NCBI GenBank assembly: GCA_958510875.1
Contig: OY294070.1
Coordinates: 22,001,631 to 22,065,630 of the forward strand
From: Endomychus coccineus
Lineage: Eukaryota > Arthropoda > Insecta > Coleoptera > Endomychidae
Reading direction: 5' to 3'
DNA: 64,000 nucleotides
Below the pieces are notes generated by a model. It saw only the letters and a program-made list of their open reading frames with translations. It made no database searches and was not told the DNA's origin. Positions 33,354-45,218 of this stretch are shown here, piece after piece; position 1 is the first letter of the stretch, and every line of letters begins with the position of its first letter. The translations under genes were made by a program, and so were the position numbers.

Positions 33354-35160
33354 ATATATTCAAATAGGAAAACCTAATATACAAAATAATAACATGTAAT
33401 TATCTTAAGCAAATAAGTAAGAAATTTAAAATAATTTACAACTACTGCCTATAATAATAAGAACTATAATAGTATGACTATCTATTAACAAAAATTATAA
33501 CAATGATACTAATATCAAATAAATAAACTGTTACCTTTATGGTAGTAACAGACTATGAAGTATTATTGAATAAATCAGATGTGTTGAGTTTGATTTGACT
33601 TTAGATATTCAATTAATTCAATTTTAAAAACTCTTATATTTCTATTACTTATTATTTCTGGTGGCAAAAGATTATATTCAGTAAATCCTTTATAAAATAA
33701 ATTTTTCATAGTGGATTTAAAGTGAGTCCTGTTAACGTATAAGTTATTTCGATTTCTTGTTTCATAATTGTGAATATCCCTATTGAAAATAATAAATTGA
33801 TTGAAATAATCTGGTAGTAAATTGTTTAACATTTCAAATATAAATAACATAGTTAAATATTTGATTCTATCTCCAACAGATAACCATTCAAGAGTATATA
33901 ACATTATAGAAATCGGTGTATATCGATTGGCTTTGAGGATTATCCTCATTCCTTTATTTTGGAGTTTTTGTAATGACGCAAGTGAATTCTTATCCAGTAA
34001 GTGAAGAAGTGTAGCACAGTAAGTGTAGCACAGTAATCAAAGTGTGGTTGTATTATTGTTTTATATACAGTAATGTTACTCATTAAAGAAAGAGAATTTG
34101 AAATTCTAGAAAAGAAAAATATTTTTTTTGATATTTTATTTTTGATGTAGACAAAGTGGTTTTTAAAAGAAAGTTCATTATCAATAATGACACCCAAATA
34201 TTTTATTTGTAAAACTACTTCAATACTCTCGTTGTATATTTTTAAATCTTTATTTTCAAAATTTACATTGCGTAAATTGTGTTCTGTGCTAATTATCATA
34301 GCTTTTGTTTTTCAGATATTTAATTTTAATTTATTAATATTTAAAAAATATTCTAGTTTAACAAGTACATCATTCATTTTTGTAACAACATCTTGAAGAT
34401 TCTTGGAAACAATAACAATCAGACTGTCATCAGCAAATAATTTTATGAAGTCACAATCATCACCTAAAAACTGAATAATATCATTGAGATATATAATAAA
34501 TAATAGAGGCCCTAGTACACTTTCTTGGGGAACTCCATGTATTACGTTTTTAGCGGATGGAAAAGTATTATCTATTTTGGTGACTTGATTTCTATCAGAC
34601 AGATAATCATTTAGCCATTTTAAGACTATGCCACTTACCCCATAAGATTCAAGGTTTTGTAAAAGAATTTTCCGGTCTACAGTTTCGAAAGCTCTTTTGA
34701 AATCAAGGAACACCGCTAAAATGAAATATCCCTCATCAATGTACTTAAACTATTTTCCTAATGTCAGTTGAAGTGACGTCTCGCAAGAATGTTTGGATCG
34801 AAAACCGGACTGGTTACTATGTAATAAGTTATTTGAATCAAAATGATTTAGAAGTTGTTCATAGACACAGAGTTCAAGTATTTTTCTAAAGTTGGTAAAG
34901 TGTTTACTGGACGAAAGTCATCTGCCGCATTAATATTTTTAATTTTAGGAATAGGAATAATTGTGCTTATTTTCAGACTATTAGGAAAAACACCCAAATT
35001 TAAAGAAATGTTGATTAGATTTAATATTTCATTATTTATAACGTTATAAGTACTTTTCATAATTTTTCCAATAGGCATGTCATAAATATTAGCGGTATTT
35101 TTAATTTTTCCTATTATGTTACTTAAGCTACTTAATGACACTTCTTCAAACTTATCTATT
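33330..35160 (-). mobile_element. CR1-group non-LTR retrotransposon 2, decayed
   Basis: A 5'-truncated element on the minus strand with RT remains, a C-terminal domain, a 3' part without coding and an (ATT)n tail. It differs strongly from the element at 16.7-19.1 kb, being much more AT-rich with many Asn, Ile and Lys codons, so it is a separate family. It lies in the first ADAMTS intron, opposite to the gene. Confidence 0.8.
33575..35141 (-). pseudogene. Reverse transcriptase of CR1-like element 2
   Basis: Four broken frames follow in order: 35141-34848 (GVFPNSLKISTIIPIPK, FRPVNTLPTLEK), 34713-34312 (MFLDFKRAFETVDR, IHGVPQESVLGPLLFIIYLND, KLFADDSLIV), 34299-33946 (YLGVIIDNELSFKNHF, QPHFDYCA) and 33949-33575 (LEWLSVGDRI, NYETRNRNN, YNLLPPEI). 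The FADD active site and the L-G-V-x-I-D-x-x-L-x-F-x-x-H thumb motif are preserved. At least one stretch between 34713 and 34848 is out of frame and the endonuclease is absent, so the copy is dead. Confidence 0.85.
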
Positions 35161-35404
35161 TAGAATGAGGGTTATTATTTCTTAATTATAGAATGTTTTA
35201 TACCTGGCATTCTTAAATGTCAGAATAAATTAACTAGTGTTTCCTAAGTCGTTGTTCCTAGTTTGGTCCTTTATTACCGACAATGGGCAAACGCTAAAAT
35301 TATATTATTACCAGGAACGGAAAATTACGCCATCTATACTTGTAAACGTGTTATTATAGTATTGCCGGATAATGATAATTAACATGTTGAGAGAGATGTT
35401 GTCC

Positions 35405-36060
35405 TGTTCTTATCCAAGGTGTAAGTTATATATAAATTCTCGGAAAATAGGTCACACCAACACATATGCTTATTATTTTCGTCTTTACGTACGTTTTGAT
35501 CTCACGACCATGATCAGAGGACGTATCAATGTCTAAAACAGGATTTCTTAAAACTAGTTGTATCATCTCAAAGCGCCCTTTTCGCACCAACTGCAAATTA
35601 ACATGCCCACGTCACCGAAATTGACAGGAATACTAGTAATATAAATTGTAACACATCAATGTTTCAAGTATATGAATGTGTATCAAGAATACACAGCTTA
35701 GCAATTTTCTTATAATATACGAAGTCATGTCAAGCAATGTTTGTATACGACTGAAACCAAAAAATATAGCGCTCAAGTATCCACTTTCGAACTAGATGTT
35801 AGAGATTTATGAGGTAATAGAAAAAGGTTGTCAGATCTTATTAGAAATATTGCTATTTGTGCATTTTACCTAAAAAATACTTTTAACATTATAAAGACGC
35901 ACGTAGAAATTTGCAAGGGCTTTAGTTATCAAATTAGTATAAATCTGACTTAATGATTGAATGTCTGTTCTATGATTTACAGACTTGGAGTCACGTTTTA
36001 TGTGAATCATATTCAGAATAGATCTTTTATAATAATTGGTTTCCTTAGTTGAAATAATCG
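35405..36060. repeat. Penelope-associated repeat E, uninterrupted copy
   Basis: Contains E1 (35407-35700) and E2 (35875-36060) separated by about 170 bp. The counterpart at 22125-23720 has a non-LTR fragment between them. Sequence between the two shared parts is diverged. No coding frame is visible. From 36061 to 37085 nothing was recognised. Confidence 0.65.
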
Positions 36061-37599
36061 AATTAATGGGTAATGCGATTTGCGCATTTACTCTTTATTG
36101 AGGGTTTCTTAGCGTTATAGTGTACTAAGAAATGCCGATGATGTTTGCTCGTGGTCAGTATAAGAAGGTACAAGAGTATGGGATTTTCCATTTGAAAATT
36201 TGGCTGTTTTACATTATAATTTTCTAGACATAAGAACTTAAAAAAATTAAAATGAGGAAACTAAACTTCCTTCAAATTTGTATTCAAGACGCTCGGGGAA
36301 TCTTAAGTATTCATACCCAGGCATGATTGAAGACTGAAATTATATTGCCTGATTATTCACTGTAAACAAATTTAGAACATAAATAGATATTGTCTAATAG
36401 TGATTGCTTACATTTTGAGAAAAATGCAATAACTTATCTAAATGTGATGTTAACATTCATTTACATTCGAATAGTATCCTTTTAATAGAGATATTAAATT
36501 GAATTTATTTACTTGAAATAAGTTGCTTCCTTCTGCGTTATATAACAATTCAGTTTAAATCAACAATAAATAACTCAAATTTATTGTATGAGGTTTTGTA
36601 TTCCAGTTGATATATGAAGAAAATTAATCATATATTTAGTGAGAATCAAGATACTTGAGAATAATTATGGAATAAATTACAACATATTTATCGTAATCAA
36701 AATAATAGCATGTTTATTCAAGCATCAAAATAAACACGAGTTTTCCTGAATTACTAATTTCTAATTAGATATTATTATAGTATGATTATTATCGCATAGC
36801 CGGAGGTAATCAACAGGTGAAAATAAAACTCAAACCTCATAACCTTAACCAACGCCTTGATATAGATTTCCGGCCTGGCTAACTTTGTCCACAATGACAA
36901 TGAAGGAGTGCTATTAAATTATTTTACTCTTTGCGACAAACTCCGGAGAGTATATTGCATTTACTCAAGCAAAATGTTCTGCAACATGGTATTTTTCATT
37001 GAGTTTTAAGCAAAGCTTGTTTGTTTGCTTATTTGAATTAATTTTTGCACTTAACAAAAGTAGATACAAGCATTTTCATATTATACAGGGTGTTCCAGTT
37101 TTTTCGTTCGTAACTTGAGCAAACGATAGAACTTCTAAAAATAATAAGGGTCTTTCATATAAAATTTTTCTCTGAATCACTTCGTTTCCGAGATACAGGG
37201 TGTTGAAGTTTTCAAAAATTATTACATTTTCTTCATTATCTTCTAAACAAATGAAGATTTTCAGTTCAAACTTGGTAAACTTTAGTTTTACTGGATGATA
37301 AATTTTCTAGGTAACAAAATGTTCTTGAGACAAATACAGTAGCGTAGTTTAGTACCCATTTAAACCCCTTAAACTTCTACGCCAATGATCGAAAATTATT
37401 ATTGTACACAAATTTAAGGACATTGATTTATTTTCTATCAAAAAGTATCCTTGATAAATTTCACTTAGAGGTTCCCTGTTGGAGCTATTTTGATTTTTCC
37501 AATCAGGGTTATCTAATGGATTTTCTTTTGAAAGTCTATTTAAAACGTAAGAAATTATTTAAATACCTATTTATTGGTAACGATGAAAAATAATTTATA

Positions 37600-38110
37600 A
37601 TAAATGCTCAAAATGATCCATTTACTTCAAAGCAACGCCGACATAGGTTTCTCAACGACCTTCTTGTCCAAATTACCATTTTATTATTAATATCACCACA
37701 AGCTCATCGAATACGATTAAGTTGATCTACTCTATCATGAGAACCGGCGTGGCATAATTTTATCTTTCAAATAAACCCAAGCAAAAAAGTCCAGAGGATT
37801 GAGGTCAGGTGATCGAGGAGGCCATGCAACTGGACCACCTCTACCAATTCATCTTTCAACGTACTTTCTATTTAGTCATTCTCGTACTGGACAGCCATCC
37901 AATTATATCCATGCATTTGTTCCCTCATTGTGTAGTGTCTTCGTGATTGATGTCCAAAAATTCGAAAAATGCAGCGGCCGTTAGTCTGTCTGGTAAAACA
38001 TATGGCCAAAAATATGGTCTTTGTAAATGCCAAGCCAGACATTGACACTGAATTTTTCTTGGAAATTCCTGGATCTTGTACCATGAATATATTCATTTGC
38101 CCATAAGCGT
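37600..38110 (-). pseudogene. Transposase C-terminal relic, left arm
   Basis: The minus strand gives IGRGGPVAWPPRSPDLNPLD-like sequence (from about 37860 down to 37800), then FFAWVYLKDKIMPRR. This is the third catalytic Asp region (SPDLNPLD) of an IS630/Tc1-like transposase. The upstream part near 38000 reads MYAY..-type fragments in broken frames. The first catalytic Asp was not seen. Confidence 0.65.
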
Positions 38111-38189
38111 AAATTGTGAAAATTAATAAATCCACGTCTGTGTAAAATGTGCTTTATCTGTCCACAATATTTACCGGAGAAAGTTTCCG

Positions 38190-38690
38190 TTGTTGTTCAG
38201 TTTCTTATGGGCAAATGAAAACCCATCATGGTACAAGATGTATGAATTTTCAAGAAGAATTCAATGTCAATGTCTGGCTTGGCATTTACAAATACAACAT
38301 TTTTGGCCCATACGTTTTACATTTTTAGAATTTTTGGAAACTAATCACGAAGACACCACACAATGGGGTAACAAATGCATGTATACAATTGGATGGCTAG
38401 CCAGTACAAGAATGGCTGAATAGGAAGTACGGTGAATGATGGATTGGTAGAGGTGGTCCAGTTGCAGGGCCTCCTCTATCACCTGACCTCTATCCTCTGT
38501 GGACTTTTTTGCTTGGGGTTATTTGAAAGATAAAATTATGCCACGCCGGTTCATGATAGAGAAGATCTACTGAATCGTATTCGAAGAGCATGTGGTGAAA
38601 TAAATAATAAAATGTTAATTCGAACAAGAAGTTCGTTGAGAAATCTATGTCGCCTTTGCGTTGAAGTAAACGGATCATTTTAAGCATTAA
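38190..38690 (+). pseudogene. Transposase C-terminal relic, right arm
   Basis: Mirror of the left-arm relic. Frames give FNVNVWLGIYKYNIFGPYV, then WIGRGGPVAGPPLSPDLYPL and DFFAWGYLKDKIMPRR. This arm also keeps the upstream N-V-W-x-G-I motif (start of the catalytic core). Stops interrupt it. Confidence 0.65.
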
Positions 38691-39052
38691 TTATGAATTA
38701 TTTTTTATCGTTACCAATAATAAATATCAAAATAGCTCGAACAGGGAGCCTCTGAGTGAAATTTATGAAGAATAACTTTTCATAGAAAATGAATCAAAGT
38801 TTTCAAATCTGTATACAATAATGCTTTCTGACCATTGGCGTAAAAGTTTAAGGGGTTTAAATGGGTACAAAACACCATAACTACGATACTGTATTTGTCT
38901 CAAAACATTTTGTGATCAAAAAAATGTCTCATCCAGTAAAACTGAAGTGTACCAAGTTTGAACTGAAAATGTTCATTTGTTCAGAAGATAATGAAGAAAA
39001 TATACACAGGGTGATGAATTTTGATATTATTTATCATATTTAGTTTCCCAAC

Positions 39053-39315
39053 ATAGTTCTTAAACTATGGTCGACTGTTACTCCCAGCGAAAATAGTAAT
39101 AGCCTCCGTTCATAGTTCGTAAACCATGGCCGCCGAAGTGAAGCAGTAAATGACATCATCTGCCACCCATTCTAGTTCCTAAACTATGGTTGACGGTTAC
39201 TCCCAGCAAAAATATCATCACCCTGCGACAATAGTTCGTAGACTATGGTAGTCGGTTTGAAGCAGTAAGTGACGTCATAGGCTGATCATCATAGTTTGTA
39301 AACTATGGTCGCCGG
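39053..39315. repeat. Five dyad-symmetric repeats at ~60-bp spacing
   Basis: The near-palindrome CATAGTTTGTAAACTATGG and variants (ATAGTTCTTAAACTATGG, CATAGTTCGTAAACCATGG, CTAGTTCCTAAACTATGG, ATAGTTCGTAGACTATGG) occur at 39053, 39112, 39172, 39231 and 39291. Spacing is 59-60 bp. Spacers alternate between two types (TACTCCCAGCRAAAATA and GAAGCAGTAARTGACRTCAT), so the true repeat is about 119 bp. The array ends about 170 bp before an ADAMTS exon. TGACGTCA-like CRE half sites lie in the second spacer type. Confidence 0.8.
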
Positions 39316-39487
39316 ATTTTTGTCTCAATAAAACAATATTTTCTCATAGAATCATTAATCAATCTTCAAATACTGAAATCAAGATCGTTTATCTTCATCA
39401 CTTTGGATATACATGTGCCGCTATACTTGTTTTAAATACCTGCAAGATGCTTACAAGCATTATAACATAATCATTTTTTAGTTGCAG

Positions 39488-39639
39488 ACCAGCCTACATT
39501 ACGTCATCATAGTGGTCACTTCAGACATCAGCTGGCAGAAGTTTGGGATCCTCATCCACATTACGAAATAAACGCTTTCGGTCACAAACTTCGGTTGGAG
39601 TTAGCATACAATGACAAATTTGTGGGACCAGATCTACAT
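39488..39639 (+). CDS. ADAMTS-type metalloprotease, propeptide exon (second seen)
   Basis: A 152-bp exon with donor GTAAGT at 39640. Its first two bases complete the codon left by the exon ending at 32190. Translation gives QPTLRHHSGHFRHQLAEVWD, PHPHYEINAFGHKLRLELA and YNDKFVGPDLH. The pattern H-Y-E-I-N-A-F-G-x-x-L-x-L-x-L-x-x-N-x-x-F-x-x-P-x-L is the core beta-rich part of the M12B propeptide domain of ADAM/ADAMTS proteins. Two acceptors compete: AG at 39480-39481 and AG at 39486-39487. Both keep the frame and differ by two residues (VA against D at the junction). It ends in phase 0, matching the next exon. Confidence 0.85.
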
Positions 39640-39683
39640 GTAAGTATAACCCGTTAGCTGTTATTCACACTACAAACACTTCA

Positions 39684-39907
39684 ATGTATGGCGGGTGGTA
39701 TACCGCCAGGTCGCCGTGAGTTAACTGTCACTGGGCGAAGAGAAAGGATGGTTAGTACTGAATATTATTGAGTAGTGGAAAGGGGTCTCAGGGAAATGTA
39801 TGGCGGGTGGTATACCGCCAGGTCGCCGTGAGTTAACTGTCACTGGGCGAAGAGAAAGGATGGTTAGTACTGAATATTATTGAGTAGTGGAAAGGGGTCT
39901 CAGGGAA
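39684..39907. repeat. Perfect 112-bp tandem duplication
   Basis: Two copies (39684-39795 and 39796-39907) starting ATGTATGGCGGGTGGTATAC are identical by eye. Each contains a TGGCGG...CCGCCA inverted repeat. It is located 44 bp downstream of an ADAMTS exon. Identity implies a very recent duplication or an assembly artefact. Confidence 0.9.
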
Positions 39908-40199
39908 AAAAGTTCACAGGGTAAGGTGGTGGTTGAGGTATCATTCGGAAGGGGTTAGACTGTGAATTTGCAAAAAACAATTGAAAATAGGTAATGTCGT
40001 TTGGAAAGGTGGGCCATTGAAAATTAGGGAAAATCGAATCTAAGACTTGAGGTTCTTTAGATTTCTATGGCCGATGTCACCTGGGTACTCTATTGCATAC
40101 AATAACTATGAACTCTACAAACCTTATTAAAAGAATCATGACTTATTTTATCATCAGTAACTATTGTGGATGCATTACTGGCAACATACATTTGTAGTA

Positions 40200-41612
40200 C
40201 CTGGATATCAAAAATTATCTTGGTCAAGGGTGGTTGTGGAATCTAAAACGTGTGTCTTACTTTACGTTTGAAATAATTATGTCACTGTCACACTGACATC
40301 ATCAATAACCTACAAATTTCATACCTATTTATTTCAGTTGTAAAACAATAATGAACTACAAATTAAAAATTATCTTGGTCAAGGGTGGTTGTGAAATGTA
40401 AAACGTGTGTCTTACTTTAAATTTTTGAATATGTTTTATTGTGTCAGAATCTGTTAAGTCATTGTGCTGAAATTTTCTAATCCAGTTTTTGAATCATGCC
40501 TCTTACCACACAGCACAATTTTCATGATTGAAGCCTATTTTCGAACAGGTGCGCTAGTTAATGGAAATTGGCAATACAGTCAACGTTTGTGTTTGGACAA
40601 TTTTCGAGAGCACTTCCCAAACGTGACAATATTACCGGATAATTTTTATGCGTGCCTTACAAATTGTGTTGAAGTGTTCAGCGAAACTGGTTGTGTGACT
40701 CATAAGAAAGGTGCTGGTATGGAAGAGGAGCCTGCAAAACCTTTGAAACATCTTTCTCAGGAAATTGGACTTTCTTATGGAACATGTCAGAAGATTTTAA
40801 AGAAAGACTTGAACATGCATCCATATAAGATGCAAGCACATCAAGCTCTTCTGCCTGCAGACCATCCCAGACGCCTTGCTTACTGCCATTGGTTTGTCAA
40901 TAATTTAATGTATGACGATCGGGATACATCAATTCTCAAAATATGCGAATGTGGAGCAATGATAACCATCATGTTTTTACTGAATCGCCACTACATGCTC
41001 AAAAAATCGGTGTTTGGATGGCAGTTTCTCGCAGAAGAATAATTGGGCCAATTTTTTTCGATTTCAACGTCAACGCAGAAAAGTACAGACACAACTTTTT
41101 GGCTGAATTTGTGCAACAGTTGAACGATGATGAACTTTGGTACGGTTATTTCCAGCATGACGGTGCAACAGCACATACTATACGAGAAAATATTGCTTTT
41201 CTCCGCGAGTTTTTTGATGACCGGCTGATAAGTTTGCATACAGAAGTTGAGTTTCCTCAGAGATCACCTTGTTTGACAATTATGGACTATTTTATATTTC
41301 CTTACTTCAAAAACAAGATTTTCGCAACTCCGGTAAATAATTTGCAAGAACTTCTACAAAGAATAGTTCAGCAATGTGAAACCATAACGCCAGAAATGCT
41401 GCAAAATGGTTTTCACAGCATGAGGATGCGCGTCAACTTGTGCATCGAACAAAACATTTCCAACAATTACTGTAATTTAGTTTTTCTTTTTACTAAAATC
41501 GTTATTTCATAATTTGTAGTTCATTATTGTTTTACAACTGAAATTTGTAGGTTATTGATGTCAGTGTGACAGTGACAATTATTACGTAAAGTAAGACACA
41601 CGTTTTAGATTG
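40200..41612 (+). mobile_element. DD41D transposon, copy B (right end truncated)
   Basis: The left inverted repeat begins (C)CTGGATATCAAAAATTATC after a TA and extends about 170 bp. It is followed by a second direct copy of the terminal 60 bp (from about 40362). The right inverted repeat begins at about 41500 but stops at ACACGTTTTAGATTGC near 41612, missing the final 45 bases. Orientation is opposite to copy A. Located in the second ADAMTS intron. Confidence 0.85.
40464..41512 (+). pseudogene. Transposase of copy B (DD41D), two overlapping frames
   Basis: The first frame (40464-41042, 192 aa) contains IEAYFRTGALVNGNWQYSQR, CVTHKKGAG and the segment up to WFVNNLMYDD. It lacks a stretch of basic linker present in copy A (RPRVRTEEVVNDVRQR), so an in-frame or near in-frame deletion has occurred after KKGAG. 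The second frame (40943-41512, 189 aa) has VWMAVSRRRIIGPIFFD, HDGATAH and LTIMDYFIF, again with 41 residues between the second and third Asp, and the C-terminal LQELLQRIVQQ region. One frame change near 40915-40950 separates them. The family excises and reinserts DNA at TA sites. Confidence 0.85.
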
Positions 41613-44030
41613 CACACATTCGAAGGATTGAAAGGTACTTCAGTCCCGTGGTATATACGCTTTTTTTTTGTACCGCAGAACTAAAATTCAGAAATTCATA
41701 AGAATGTATGCAAAAAATATTCACAATTACCAATTGTTATGAAATTGTGTGAAAAAAATTCTTCTGGTGTGAAAATATTATTGATAAATCGATGTTGTTC
41801 AAAAGAAAAAGAGGAAAAATAAAAATAATATAGCTGACCCAGAATTTGCGGATGGGTTCTTTGCTATGGCTTGTCTCGCCATTCTCTGCAATATTTGAAT
41901 ATTATCAATAACAATACTTTAATACTTGCCGACCCGGAAAAGCCCCCTCCGCTGATTTAGATACTTCTAAATGATCGTTTTCTCATACGAAATCAAATTC
42001 AACAGCAGAAAGATTGCAGAATCGATTGGAACCGCGTCGATTGATCATTGTATGATTAATATCTGGGAACTAATGATTTGCAAAACTAATAGACTGGCAA
42101 TTTTGCAATTGCTACGCGTAACGATAAATATCAATTATAATTAAATACAACACATGATATCTTGACTGTGTAATTTTTGAAAGAACTTACTTGACTGACA
42201 CGATCGTTATATTTCATCTACACCAATTAAAACTGATCCTCCATACATCACCATCATGCCAATCAGTTTATCAAATCTATTAAGTCTCAAGTTCAATGAG
42301 CTATTTATTGCTGCAATGTAATTGATCGCTTCTTTCCATATAGTTGATGAACTGGATGCAATCGTTATAATATCCGAGGAGTGGCAACCATATTAATAAT
42401 AATTTGTCATAGAAATCGTTATTATACTGCATTCTTCTAAAAAACGTAGCATCTCTAACTGTCTTTCAACATATCACCCTTTGGACAAAGTTTTGGTTCA
42501 TCAGGTTGAACAATGACAACACTGTTTCGCTCTTCTCATGAACTCGTCAGTGAGACGATGCGGACCATTGTCTTGATTAGCTTCTACGTTCTGCTGTTGC
42601 AATAAGCCACCATGTAATCCTATAGTAATAATCCTCTTAGTTCATGAATGACCGACCGCAGTAATCCTGTGCTACCTCCTGATGAGTGTTTATAGTTGAA
42701 ATTGTATGAAGTTACAAATAAAAGTGATATCAACATAGTATAGTGTTCGACTCAACAATATTGATGTAGAGAATTTTCAGCTTCGTATATAGATAGATTT
42801 ATTTTGTGCTAATACAATAACGTTTTCTTACACGCGTCAGAATAAAAAATAAATCATTACAATTCATTAATTAAATTAAAAATCAATAAATAGACACATA
42901 CATAATTGTAATAAAACATCATACATAGTGATTACTCAATCAATAAAGGAATATTTATGAAAAATGCTTAAAAATAGTGCATAACAATATATTAATTCAG
43001 TTTGAAATCAATAAAAAGAGAGACCTATACAATTGTAATAAAATATAATATTTGTTGATTAAAAAAAGATGGAACTGGTTAAACTATTGCAGATATGAGT
43101 ACTATACATATTCAAAATTCGTGTTGCATGAAATCATTGGTAGAGTAATATGCTTTTCTGTAAGAAATGTTTTCACTCACTGCTTCAATGCCTTAAAAGG
43201 CGTTTCTCATATATTGCCGGGCAGTTAGCCTAAGAATTAGGACCATTTTGAGACTTGCTAAGTCTGTAAAATTTCTCTTACATACCTTTTTATATCCAAA
43301 AGTTATGATACGAATAAAATCCATTCATAATGAGAAACATGTTATTTCCGGCGCATCCACCATATTTTCAACTTTCTTTTGAGCTTTGTACGCTTATGAA
43401 ATTTTGGCTTTCTTCTAGAACAAGTATTACTATGCAATGTTGAGAGCTTATTTGATACATTCTTGCTTCATCGCTTCTGGATATCCTTGCTTGGTATAAC
43501 CACCAACAACACCGTCTCAAAGAACAATCGATCCATTACGAAAACTGCTTCTCAGAAACTTCGTTTTCTATTCCGGGCCCAGAGCTGCTATACGCCCCAG
43601 TGGCCCAACCCTTAAAGCAGACAAGTACCGATGTTGATGAAATTTGGCGAACTTGATCTACAATATGAGAGTAAAGTCACTGTTTACGTGAGATTGAGAT
43701 TTAACTACCCCAAACCTTTTTCTCGCCCCTTAAAACAGACAAGTACCGATCTCGATGAAATTTTATACACTCGACCTTCAAAAGAAGTGTGTGTAAGTTA
43801 AATGTAATTTGAAAGAAATAACATTGATAAAACCACAATTTATTGAAACAAATTAACAAATAAAACAAAACATGATAACAAATAATATGAAAATTAGTTC
43901 GATTTGAATTAGTTGTTGTGAATGGAGGTATTAAAAGTGAGTACGGCCAATTTGTAAAATATAAATCGATCAATAAAATACAATGATAAATAATTCCCAA
44001 ATTAGTTCAGTTAATCAACAGACATTATAG
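41613..44030. other. Intronic spacer, no recognisable gene
   Basis: AT-rich sequence in the second ADAMTS intron. The only structure noted is a short imperfect duplication at about 43611-43650 and 43731-43765 (sharing CTTAAA(G/A)CAGACAAGTACCGAT). Open frames here are short and unrecognised. Confidence 0.45.
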
Positions 44031-45218
44031 TCTAGGAGCCAGAGCGATATTGATGGTCTGAACGTTAACAATGGTTTATCGTTAGAGGACGGTTCAATGA
44101 CCAATTCATCTCACAGACCGAATTTTCGCCGACTGCTAAAACTCGAGATACATCCTCCGCAAATTCTTTATTTGCAGGTTAACCCTTTTCAAGTTGCGGT
44201 TACTTGAAAAGCATGCCACTCTTATACACTTCCACCATGTGCCATTACTTTTTATCGTGTTTGTTTATCAGGCTGACCAGTTAAAATTGAACCGAAAATG
44301 GACTGCAAGTTAACCCTCCCAAACCTGGTGGAAAATATTCATTGGTGTTGGCAATTGTTAACATACCCCATGCCAACAAAAGTTATCGGTCCATTTCCGA
44401 GTAATTGGCCATTATTTGGACCAAAAATGGTTTTGTTTCTCATTTTGTGCCTAAACCTTGCGGATTATAAAATAACATGATGACTGACACCATGTTGAAT
44501 AACCATCCCCAAAACAACCTAAAACCACCCCCAAAACAAAACCAAAACAAAAAACGACAGTTTTGATCTTAAACCCAGCCAGAATCACAATAATTGACTA
44601 ATTTATTATAAAATTGGTCATATTATGCATATTATTCATATTTTTTGGGGGGTGGTTTTAAGGGGTTTTATGGGGTTGAAATAGGTAAGGATTGATGGCA
44701 ATGATTTTAAATCCTTATTTGACCTCCAATAAAGTTATTTAACATGGTGCCATCATGTTATTCTGCAATCCGCAAAGGTATAGCCACAAAATGAGAAAAA
44801 ACCATTGTTGGTCCAAATAATGGCCAATTACTCGGAAATGGACCGATAAGTTTTGATGACATAGGGTATCTTAACAATTGCCAACACCAATGAACATTTT
44901 CCACCAGGTTTGGGGGGGTTAACTTGCAGTCCATTTTCGGTTCAATTTTAACTGGTGAGCCTGATAAACGGACACGATAAAAAATGATGGCACATGGTGG
45001 AAGTGTACAAGAATGGCATGCTTTTCAAGTAACCGCAACTTGAAAAGGGTTAACCTCCAGTTAAAAAATAAACAATTTGCGGATGCTGTATCTCGAGATC
45101 TAGCAGTCGGCGAAAATTCGGTCTGTGAGATGAATTGGTCATTGAACCGTCCTCTAACGATAAACCATAGTGCCATCGGGTTAATATTCAGACCATAAAT
45201 ATCGCTTTGGCTGCTAGA
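44031..45218. mobile_element. Foldback-type element, ~460-bp arms
   Basis: Arms 44031-44482 and 44751-45218 are inverse complements, including blocks TTATCGTTAGAGGACGGTTC, GAATTTTCGCCGACTGCTA, GTTGCGGTTACTTGAAAAGC and TGGACTGCAAGTTAACC. The ends read TCTAGNAGCC...AGCGATATT. The 268-bp centre is rich in C/A then G/T runs. No transposase is encoded. This is a non-autonomous foldback/MULE-like structure, and the exact superfamily is not decided because no target duplication was found. Confidence 0.8.

Larger units (their letters stand above)
37086..39010. mobile_element. Head-to-head inverted IS630-like transposon remnants (palindrome)
   Basis: Two arms of about 0.8-0.9 kb (37226-38109 and 38202-39001) are reverse complements, separated by about 92 bp. 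Each arm carries the C-terminal part of an IS630/Tc1-like transposase and its flank. The outer left end continues to an ACAGGGTGTTCCAG start at 37086, typical of a common insect IS630-type terminal repeat. The arms differ at many sites, so the inversion is not recent. The only transposase parts present are duplicated C-terminal pieces. It lies in the first ADAMTS intron. Confidence 0.75.

Noticed and set aside
43701..44000. 99-codon minus-strand ORF with Leu/Phe-rich segments
   Set aside because: Composition follows the local AT content and no family is recognisable. The hydrophobic look is a product of T-rich codons.
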